Shown piece by piece: positions 54,437 through 64,000 of a stretch of 64,000 nt of DNA. A model generated the notes under the pieces. The model did not search any database, was not told the origin of the DNA, and saw only the letters and a list, made by a program, of their open reading frames with translations. The stretch is from assembly GCA_030248225.1 (NCBI GenBank), contig JASANE010028697.1, positions 1-64,000 on the forward strand, written 5' to 3'. The position numbers were made by a program, and so were the translations under genes. The stretch comes from Trileptium ribeirensis (Eukaryota > Nematoda > Enoplea > Enoplida > Thoracostomopsidae). Each line of letters starts with the position of its first letter. The stretch's first letter is position 1.

Positions 54437-56185
54437 TCGGCGTTTCAAAATTAATAATCTGGAGCACAAGCATGTTTTATGGATTATAACTTTCAATCGT
54501 ATGGTGGCTCAAATCTACTTAATGTTTGCCTTGCTTTATCTTCTTGGAATAGAAAACTAGCGTTAATAAAAGCATACGGTCTTTTCGGTTATATTCGAAA
54601 TTGGTCAATTTTAAAGTTACAGTGGAAATTTTGTAACCTTTCGACTCAGCTTCACGGCGCGGTTCAGGAAATTTCTATTACGACCACTGTTATCACATTT
54701 TTTCTTGGGTTCCCAGTGATCCATTGGTACTCAAAATTTGCCTCGATGTAAGTATAATTTAGACCAAACGGCTGGATATACGGTCTAAAATTAAATTCTG
54801 CAAAAACGTGGAATTTTGGTGCATCTAAATTGGATAGTTGAATTTTGAAATTTTCAGTGGGATAAGTAACGTCATGGGGTACGATTTTAAAAATCTGTCT
54901 AATTCGTGAATGTTCCAGATATATGGTTGAAATTTTGTTTTTTAAACTACGACAAAATCTTCAAAGGTTTTAGATTTTGAAATATTTTCGTAGATCGCAA
55001 TATGTTTTAACTCACAGTATAGAAATCCTTAAGAACGACCAAAGTCATAAACCATCAGAAAACAAGATAGGTCATGTTCTTTGGACGATGTCTCCCGTAT
55101 ATTGACGTATAGTTATGATGCTGCAATTTGTTATTTAATTTAGTAGTTTATATTACTAATAGCTTGTCTTATCGCCAAGATGGTGAATTCTGTGTGTTGA
55201 ACATGTGATTTAGAGAGAAGTGCACTGCTATATTGAGCATTAAATTACAGAAAGACTCATCGAATATCAGCCATGTTGCTGCATATTTGGCAGGATATAT
55301 CACCGATTATGGTGCACGCAGTGTGCGAGTACATATAGGATAAACTACTCTGCAAAATGATATTAAAACACCCAAATAACTAGTGTTACAGGACCATTTT
55401 CGTGCATTTTTGGGCTATGGGCTCATTAAAAACCTGTTTCGATTCAACAGTAAATAATGAGAATTGCAGCTATAAAGAGGATGAATTGAACAAAATGCCA
55501 TTTTCGTGTATTTTGTTTCCCAGTGGCCCAGTGAAATACTTTGTTTGCCAAAACTTTACGACAGGAGCACAACACTTGCACCTACATAGAGGACGAATTC
55601 CTTTACAAAATGAGACCAAAAGACTTATATATCTCGAGTGGTTTTGAAGATATTTTGGTGTATTTTGGGTCTCTTGGGCCCATTTTAGAAACGTTGCCCT
55701 AATCCTATATCGTAAGAAAAATACGAAGCAAAGCATTATATATACAATACTATAGAGGTTATTTTGATCTGCGAAATGAGCCCAATTTGACTCAGATACC
55801 TGTAACTGTCGGCAAGTCACATTAAACCCAGTTGGTCCACTTTTTCGGGTGAAAGGTGTAAGAATCGGGCTTCGCGGCTAATTAGAGGGCAGAAATAGAA
55901 ATTATTTCAAGCTTTCAAATGAGGTATCATTCAAATCACGCATTGAATCCGCCCAGCCAAAAAATTAAGCAGGTGAGTAAGTATTGAGTACCGATATGTA
56001 CAATCGTAAGCAAAAGAAGTGGAGTCACTTAAGGACGAAGATATGGACGGACGTAATATCGTCTGAATGCAGAGGTACTTAAGTTCGTCTGTTCGTTTAA
56101 ATGTGGACGGACGCAATTTCCTAGGTCGCGGACGAACACTGTTTTGTCTGGACGTGGGCGGACTCAATTCTGCATACTAGCCTAA
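54437..56185. other. Unassigned DNA between the long-TIR element and the right arm
   Basis: A 91-codon frame (54479-54751) ends at a GTAAGTAT donor-like site but has no recognisable motif. 55380-55810 is a reverse relative of the satellite-like repeat at 25390-26145. Near 56030-56165 the phrase GTGGACGGACGCAAT recurs (ATGGACGGACGTAAT, TGGACGTGGGCGGACTCAAT), a short imperfect tandem repeat of about 60 bp. Confidence 0.45.
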
Positions 56186-59100
56186 GCGGTACTACCTTTG
56201 AGGTCCCTAGGGAGGTTGGCTCCGTCCCCTGCTCTCAGGCCAAAGAGACCATACCACTATTCCCTATCGTCGTTCAGCCGGGAAGTGTCTTTGGAGTAAA
56301 GTTTTTTTCTATTTTCCGGAACGCTATATAATTTATTTAATTTAGCCAGTGGCCCCCACTAAGGTCCGACAAATCCCTAGACGTTTAGCGTCGGATTCGC
56401 GTGTGATTTCGTGTTCTGGGTGTTCAGCGAAAGTTTTAATTCTGCGGTAAGTTTTCTTTATTGGTCGCACGAGTCGTACTCACACAATAATACAATTGAA
56501 TTTAAATCGGCGAGTCACGCTAAGGATTGCTTCTTCAATGCGTGTGTCAAACCTGAACGTGGGTCGTTAATAGGGGTGACGGATTTCAAGCCCCTTCGAA
56601 TATCCATCGCTACTAGGGTCAACAAAACACATGGACTACTTGGGTTTGATTTAGCGTTTATTGATGAGTCAAAATCGTATATGGACAAGAACATACTGTA
56701 CGGGCGAATACAATAGGTACAATGTCACTAGTATGGTACGCTATTAGGAGAATGAGCAGGGCGACAAACGGGGTAAGTGCGGAGTCATCGCCTTTTTCAT
56801 CGAACTCTCACAGCTGATTCAAATCACGGCGTAAACTGCTAAGCCTTTTCTAATGACAGCTGCGCTCACCTTAATCATTAAAAGTGGGTCAGGTCAAAAG
56901 CAAACACGTGAGTAACACGAAGCGTAAACGGTTAGTTATCTAGAGAGGCGCCATTCAACTAACTACTCGCTCGGCACTACAATTGCGGCTAGGGGGACTT
57001 CGACAAAACAATAGGTTCAGGTAAGCGAAAGGCGGTAATAAATCGTTTACAAATGAAGTTTACGGGACGAAGCGTACAATGTGGGATTACGGGTCTCGAT
57101 CTTGCTCATCCTAATGACGTCTATGGTACGTCATCCTATGTGGATATATTCGTAATTGAGGTAAAGTAGCGATTGGATTAACATACAACAAGTTATTACA
57201 ACAAAAGAGTAACGGTACGTATTGATACAATGGTAAGATTGTGAGGTGATCATCGGTACGACTCCTAAATTTTTCTCTAGTGCGACAACGGTACAATATC
57301 ATATTTCTACTCGCATACACACATACGGACGGTGACCATGAGTAGAAGATAAAATTTTCTAAAATCTACAAAGATACGACTGGTTAAATTCGATTCCAAG
57401 TTCCTATTAATTCCTACGAAATTCGAGCCTTAATCTATGCTCGTTTGCAAGCTAAATAACTTCAAAAACAGACCTTTCTGTGTCTATCAACCTGAGCCAA
57501 TTACTGTCAAAATAGGCCGGATAAGATATCTTCTAAATGGCTTATAGGTCCCGTCAAATTGAGGTTGGGACCGAATTTTCATATTTTTTGGCGTTTGCAA
57601 CTTCAGAATTGCGCTGAAATTGTTATTAAAATTTACTGTGTGTTGTGTACATTAAGAGTACTTTATAAACACTAGTAAAAATAATATTTTAGGACTCTCA
57701 CTAATCCTGCAAAAGGTTGAAGGCGGTGCCTTAGCATTCAACGCCTATTACTAAAGCGTTAACCTAGTGTTCGGCGGCAATTGAATCTACAGATAAAGGT
57801 TCAATACTGGAAGCAAATCTAATAGCTCACTAGCGCATTGCATAATAATTGTATCGTTCAATTGGAACGAGAGATCGTACTAAATTTGACGGTTTAAGGT
57901 TAAATAATGGCTAATGCGGGTCAACAAACGTTTGATAAATTCACTTCGTCATATGACAGTTTCCCTAGTTAAGAATCAACTACTTGCTGAATACTTGATC
58001 AATGACAATAAACGGTACGCTTAGACATGTAAGTAGGCCATTACCGAAGTAATGAGCCGCTTTGGGCATTCCCAACTTCTACTGGTTCAAACGGTCTAAC
58101 AAGCTTGGATTACTTAATAGATTTTCCGTACTAACTTAATATCTTGACTCAATTTCTTAACGTGGAAATTGTGCTAAAGCGATCGGATCATTCATTATTG
58201 CTACTACGCAAGGGCACTCATGGGGGACCAGGGACGAGCTTGGGCGAGTGCCTAATTTACGGCACAACCACTAAATCCTATGAGTCCAGTTAATTGTTGC
58301 CAATTTAGTGGCTATACGTTATCATCGTAATAGGGGCATGGGTTAAAATTGTATTCAGGTACCTACAAATTTGACTAAAACTGGGACTGTACGTGACGAT
58401 TCCTCGTAGGTCATCGGCACTATCCTAAAAGTACTAAAGCTTATACTATTTGAGCTTGAAGACGGCTCTCGAAAAGAGCTTTATTCGGTTGTGTTATTAT
58501 CGGTTCCTACTCGATGAAGCGAGTCAGTAAGCGGCGGCCCCGGCTGTCGGGACAACCGTAAAATATTTATTAACTGAATTACACTCGGTTTGTATCCTTA
58601 GATGGTTCGAGTTTCTAGTTTTGGACCGAGATTTTAAGTCCAACTCGGTAGGGGCAGGGTAAAACCTATAATTTGCAATATCTCTCTAATTCGCCAGCCT
58701 TTCTATGTGCAAATTTGCACAGGGGCGAGGTTCGACCTTATTTATCGATTTATTAGGACCGGGTCAACGGTCCTCACAAAAATTCATCCGTCGGGCCGGG
58801 ACCCGATAGACCCGATATCGCGTCTAGCGACATCGTCAGCTGTGATACACAAAAAGTTTGCCACTAGAATCAAATTTACCAACTCTGGTAAATTTGATAT
58901 TTTCATTGCAGGGGCCGTATATCGGAGATTCGAGTTTCCGACAGTTTTCGTGCTGCATTGATGCGAATATACAGAGGAGTATGACTCAGAAATATCAAAC
59001 TGAAAACTTGCAAAAATATGTGTAAAAGCTAAACCGAAACCTAACTATGAATATATCTATATGAAAAGGAAACCCGTGGATTCTGTATAAAACATGAGCG

Positions 59101-59280
59101 ACTTTTGCGCTGCTCGGGTTTATATTTATTATAATTTTTGAACGGCGGCTTTGCCGGGCTGGATAGCTCAAATGGAAGGCCTAACGGGCCTCTACTTTAC
59201 GATAAAAGTCATCCAAATTCCTGGAGGGAATTTTGAGTTACGAACATTTTAAGTTTTGGGTGGGGGGTCCCCGGTCGGGC

Positions 59281-59630
59281 CGTCGGGTTTGTGATTCCGA
59301 CTCGATAGTGTTGAATTTTAGAATGGTGTACGGTAGCGGATACTCCTACGAAGAAACGGCGAGAGTTTCAACAAAAATCTTAGAGAGAATCTTAAAATAT
59401 TTCAATTCTGCGTTTTCGGCTGGGGCAGGCTCCTTCAAGGCCGTCGGGTTTGTGATTCCGACGCGAAATTGATAAATTTTGAAATATCATTCGTTAACAG
59501 GCATCACTACGAAGAAACGCTCAGAGTTTGAACAAAATTTCTGGAGTGAATCTTAAAATACTTTCAAATTTATGTTTTCGGTGGGGGCAAGCACTTTCAA
59601 GGTCGTCGGGTTTGGGATTTCGACGCGATA
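59281..59630 (-). repeat. Tandem repeats of about 162 bp inside the right arm
   Basis: CGTCGGGTTTGTGATTCCGA at 59281 and 59442 and CGTCGGGTTTGGGATTTCGA at 59604 mark the units. The + strand of one unit reads EETARVS, LERILKYF and AVGFVIPTR, like the minus strand of the left-arm units. Confidence 0.75.
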
Positions 59631-61259
59631 TTTAAAAGTTTTATAGCTCGTATCCTTGTCGAGATTCTGGTAAAATTTCAACCAATTTCCTGGGTTATTT
59701 CTCGAGATATACCAAATTTTCACTCAAAGTGGGGTGTCTCGCTCTCTGGAGATTCGGTTAACAATTTACGTTGCGGGTCGGGTACATGTTAAACTCCAAC
59801 TTAGCAGCGCGGGTCTTTGCTAACGTCCTAACAGAATTTCTGCTAACTTGCTGGAAGAGTTAGTGTGCCAGATAAATCCATCACTCCCAAATATATGTTA
59901 GTAATTATCCTGATCTTAATCGTGCAGTGATATTCCTTACAATAAGTAACTTTTGAACGGCTCTATCGAATCAAGTCTAAATACAATAGTCTAGGTCAAG
60001 GATGATACAGAGTTTCCTACTCAATGTTCAATCCAAAAATTTCTTTTGCTTAACCTCGGTCGGCATAGGGATGATGTCTTGGTTCCTAACTCGACTCAGG
60101 GATTCATGCAAAACGAGTCTAGGCGCGAGTATCGCGGTTATTTATACCTTAAATCATCGACCGAGGGAGGTTCAGTATGACTTCGACTATATAACTGAAT
60201 CATGTGACCGGCTAAACACGGTTATGGTTTTGCGGGACAAGCTAGGACGGCCAAGACTATCATGTAAACAGAAGTATAGACAGGGAGCCCATGGAGGCTT
60301 AAGCTTATGGTTAATCGATACGAATTTTTCAGTCCTACCTTAACTACTCTCGAAGCTAACCCTATCCTACATCAATGATACTCGGTGGTTACATAAAGCG
60401 TCCCTGTCCACACTTACGTACTCGGGTCCTTTGGTCCGACGTCCATCGCCCGTCCAGCCAATCGCAAAGCCAAGACAGGTAAGCCAAAAGAAAAAACCGG
60501 TAAACTGCGAGTAAAACTGTAAACTGAAGAAGCGACAGAGCCGGTCTGCAAAACGATCGAACTCCGCGCTGCCGAAGTCAGACTGAACGCTCGAGAGCTT
60601 GAGTGATTGAAAATACTCAGATTTTCTGCCATTTTCCGACAATTAAAATAATTTATTATGTCGTTAAAACTTTAAGAAAAGTGCTTGGTCAGCACTTTTG
60701 GGTCGACTTGACCCCAAAGTTTGATCCTTTAATCAAACTTTCTTATCGTCCTTAATTTCGCTAAATTTTGAACCATTTTAATGTCCAAATCTTATACAAC
60801 TTAGTTGATTTATTACTATTTATTACTTTATTTATTATTTACTACTACTTTATATAAAATTCCTATGTTTAATACGAACCTTCTAGAAACTTTCTAATAA
60901 ATTTGGTAGTTAAATTATAAATGTAATGCAAAGTTTTAAACAGACTGGATACTGGATACTTTACATCAAACTAACAACCCTATTACAACCGTCGCATCAA
61001 GCTACAGACGTGAATACTGGCTTTATATGAAGCATACTTCAGACGTCAACAATATTTACTCAGAAGATCAATACTTAGTGATCCGAGCGGCATCAAACTA
61101 CATTTACTTTATACAAAACTCTAAGCCACATACCAGTTCTATATTAAACAACTATTTACTCCAGCGCGTGTAAAACCGTTAGCATTAAGCTAATTTCAGC
61201 TTATTAAAACGTTGCACCAACTGATAAGAAATTTTCGTGAGTCCTGTACAAACGTCCAA

Positions 61260-61282
61260 CTTCATATAAACTTTATATGAAG
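61260..61282. repeat. Short perfect palindrome in the right arm
   Basis: CTTCATATAAA-C-TTTATATGAAG: 11-bp arms around a single base. The left arm has only related AT-rich sequence at the same place. Confidence 0.8.
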
Positions 61283-62220
61283 TTTATATAAATCTTAAAT
61301 TTGACATTAATTGACAACAAGCTTCATACTCGACTTTCTTTACCCAGCGAGTCAAATTTTCTACTACTAAAGTGTGTGAAGCTGAAACACCAAGAGATGT
61401 ACTGGCGGGCCACTTAAACCGGCTAATATACCAAGTCAATATTAATTCCACTGCTTCCTCAAAGTCAATATTAATTTTATATCAAAAGTACGAGTTTATT
61501 CCGTACATATTCAGAATGTTCGCTTATTTGGGGATCGGGGTTAAAAGAGACGTGTTTAAGTAAACAAAGAACGGAAAGGGTGCGAAAGGAGGATCCCATT
61601 CCCTCAGTGATGGCCAGAGTGCCAAAAGAGGTTCGGAAGCGGACTCAGTGCGTCCGTCCGAACAATTCGATATGGAACAGGTCCGTTTTCGGACAACAAA
61701 AGGGAAAGGTGGGCTTTCGCGCGAGCCCATCACAAATTTTGTAAAGAGGTAGGGTGTTTTATGCGGCTCCCACGGGTTCGGGGTATCGTTTTATAGGGTG
61801 TTAGGTACATTTTTCCGTTAATTTTGACAAGGGGGAATCCAACGAGGAGTTATACGCCTGTCGGGGGACAATTCCTGCGATCTTCAACGGGAGGGTACCC
61901 AAAAGTGGACACAGCGGGACCGGTCCGGGCTCAAAAGAAAGCCTGGGTTTAAAGAATCTAATGATATCCTATATATAGCTTTGTGTCAATTACTCGTTTA
62001 GTTATTTAATTAAATGTGTGTTATTGTTCTACATATATGCTTATTTACCCATAAGGCAGTGGATCCGGGTCGGATGTCGACGAGACCGGTGTCATTAGAG
62101 AGTTCGTAAAATTCTCTATCAGAAAGGTTAAGTACTAAATTTACCATTTCTCGACGGTTTCGGAGTTATGGGCCGGAGCCGACACTTTTAACTCCATATT
62201 TTTCATAAATTTTCTGTTAC

Positions 62221-62445
62221 TTTTATCAGCTCACTTAACCAGCGAAAATGAACGCTGGTAGCTGATAAAATTTTAGTTACTGGAATTTACCAGTTTACTT
62301 CTCGAAATTAACACTGTTAAAGTAATATTTTAGTTTTCCTATGAATACTTTCAGTAAATTTGCTCGTTTACTGTTCGCTATAGGGCGAGCAGCCATATTT
62401 TGTGGTTCTCATTTGTGCGGACGGGCGTGACGGGTATCCGTCACG
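62221..62445 (-). repeat. Hairpin cluster of the right arm
   Basis: ACCAGCG/CGCTGGT (62238-62259) sits inside a larger stem TTTTATCAGCT/AGCTGATAAAA (62221-62231 with 62260-62270). CGTGACGG-GTAT-CCGTCACG lies at 62426-62445. A weaker stem CTGTTCGCT with GGCGAGCAG spans about 62369-62390. These are the counterparts of 30151-30351. Confidence 0.82.
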
Positions 62446-62782
62446 GCCACTCTTTCCTATCAAAAATCGAAGTAAAATTTGCGGTCCTACCATGCGGGGT
62501 AGGGCTATTCTTACATATCGGGTCAGGCGGGGAGTCGTACCGTTTTATTCATTCGCGAGTCGGTTATGGCAAGGGCTCGCCATACTCGCATTTTCTGCCC
62601 ATTAAAGTACTAGTTTATATGCGTAAAGATCCCTAACGTTTCCCTAAAACCATCCTAAAGGAGACGAATAATTATCTTCGACTATTTGTACCTCTATCTT
62701 ATGAACTACAAGAGCACAATGAAACGTAACCATAATCCTGAAAACATCAATGGAATACACAAGAAGGTTGCATTCAAATATA

Positions 62783-63305
62783 GACCTTTATGGCCATGAT
62801 CAACACAATAGAACGACAAGAATATTGTTCGACAATCATTGATAAATGGTTACAATTATACGTCCATAATCAAGGGTGCAATACGAGTATGGTAATCATA
62901 AAACGGTATAGAATCATAACAAAATATAGGCGCTTTTATGGCCTTAAACAACACGAAAGTACGGTATGAATATGGTATAACGGTTATACATAAACGGTTA
63001 ATAAGTACGATGCAAATATACGACGGTAATCAGGCAGCCAAGTCGTATATACCCACGTAAAATAACTTATAAGTACAAACAACTATTCCATGGGTCATAG
63101 ATATATGGTATTATCATGATTATACGGATCAACTGCATAATACGTGGCTTTATGGCAATCAAAATGGTACAACAAAGCGATGGTAATGTTAATATATCCA
63201 TGATTCAAGTATTCCAATAAAGCCTTTATGGCCAACAACAATATGGTTACAACAGCGACAATAATATACAGGTTACATATACCAATAGGTGCCTTTATGG
63301 CACTA
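62783..63305 (-). repeat. Five spaced GCCTTTATGGCC-type motifs of the right arm
   Basis: Copies: CCTTTATGGCCATG (62785), GGCGCTTTTATGGCC (62929), TGGCTTTATGGCA (63146), GCCTTTATGGCC (63221), GTGCCTTTATGGCAC (63290). They are the reverse of the motif set at 29338-29835, in matching order. Confidence 0.7.
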
Positions 63306-63686
63306 CGATCAACATATATATACTATAGCAATACCTTGACGATTATCCATTCCTGAAAAGTTAATAACGATGCCCATTCTCATCAATAAAAACTGTCGGC
63401 GGTGCAGGCAGAAATATGACGAAAATCGTTATTCCTAACGAGGTTAACGAGCGGAACGGTTCGTGATTTGTGGCACGTAAACGGTCTATAAATGAGGTGA
63501 CAGCAGTGTCTTGCGGTCGGTACGTATGTACGGGGTAAGATCGGCTTATGTATTCACTTGGTTCATCAGTTGGTTCTAATTCTATACACGTACGTATTTC
63601 GATGCAACGGTTGGTTCCGTACCCAGTTGGGACATCCCCTTTAGGTACTCTAAGTTGGAGAGACATCCATAACTAAATTCAAAAAT

Positions 63687-63955
63687 GTTGGCCATTACAC
63701 TATGGCCAGGACTATTGGGCATTCTATTAAATGTTGGCTATTAGGCTGTGGCTGGGATTATTGGGCGTTCTATTAAATGTTGGCCATTATGCTGCGGCCA
63801 AAATTAATGGGATATTTGTAAATGTTGGCCATTACACTGTGGCCAGCATTAATGGTGTATTTGTAAATGCTGGCTATTATACTGTGGCCAGGATTAATCT
63901 ATCACGTAACGATATTCGTAAATGTTGGCCATTAGGGTGTGGCCAGGATTAATCT
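63687..63955 (-). repeat. Dyad array of the right arm, about six units
   Basis: Units read AATGTTGGCCATTACACTGT then GGCCAGGATT, so the half-sites are GGCCA/TGGCC (TGGCCA at both ends) in about four units; two have a GGCTA or GCGGCC change. The unit length is about 45 bp. It mirrors 28201-28720. Confidence 0.82.
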
Positions 63956-64000
63956 ACCTCGTAACGATCCAGTATGGATCTGTTATACATGCTTCGAATT

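Larger units (their letters stand above)
56186..63985 (-). repeat. Right copy of the roughly 7.7-kb inverted repeat
   Basis: It is the colinear reverse counterpart of 28165-35800. It begins at GGTACTACC (56188) next to CCTAAGC and ends at GTAACGATCC and ATCTGTTATACAT. Similarity may go on past the window end, which is only 15 bases away. The copies differ at many places, with indels of tens of bases (no TA microsatellite here). They are therefore old or fast-changing, yet keep the hairpins and motifs. No gene is seen. Confidence 0.85.

Noticed and set aside
54479..54751. 91-codon frame ending near GTAAGTAT, as an exon
   Set aside because: No motif, no convincing acceptor, and no match to the expected next DDX11 or KDM1B segments.

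Overview
This window is an intron-rich, AT-rich, transposon-packed piece of an animal nuclear genome, probably from an invertebrate. The evidence is spliced host exons with canonical GT/AG borders and matching phases, CR1-like and Jockey/I-like non-LTR retrotransposons, a Ty3/gypsy remnant, Tc1/mariner-like and other short inverted-repeat elements, and satellites. No bacterial or organellar gene organisation is present. I do not assign a phylum.

Region by region. 1-5914: a CR1-like retrotransposon with a PHD-finger ORF1 and an EN-RT ORF2, interrupted inside ORF1 by a related, 5'-truncated antisense element. About 6170-9160: a decayed Ty3/gypsy element with a heptad-repeat region, gag and integrase but no protease or reverse transcriptase. 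13155-27686: four exons of KDM1B/LSD2 (exon 1 and exon 2 together make the C4H2C2 zinc finger, exon 3 the CW zinc finger, exon 4 the linker). Their introns hold MITEs, a hAT-like element, a very young Jockey/I-like insertion with an open ORF (21933-24274), a tRNA-like SINE head and a perfect 49-bp-arm palindrome. About 28165-35800 and 56186-63985: two colinear copies, in inverted orientation, of a roughly 7.7-kb non-coding repeat. 35801-56185: the 20.4 kb between these arms, carrying more TEs, a satellite and two exons of the Fe-S DNA helicase DDX11/CHL1 (46898-47148 and 49853-49983).

The most unusual structure is the pair of arms. Each holds, in mirrored order, a tandem array whose unit contains an imperfect dyad with co-varying bases, a set of dispersed GGCCATAAAGGC-type motifs, a cluster of hairpins, and 162-173 bp tandem repeats. 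Neither copy has a convincing gene. They could be two insertions of one large non-autonomous element, or the terminal arms of one giant element of about 36 kb.

Host genes: KDM1B and DDX11 are both on the + strand and both incomplete here. The DDX11 exons lie downstream of KDM1B exon 4, before any recognisable SWIRM or amine-oxidase exon, and on either side of a weak KDM1B exon-5 candidate (48920-49098). That layout needs explaining by nesting, by capture of a gene fragment, or by misassembly.

All identifications come from reading translated motifs and repeat structure by eye. No database search was run.
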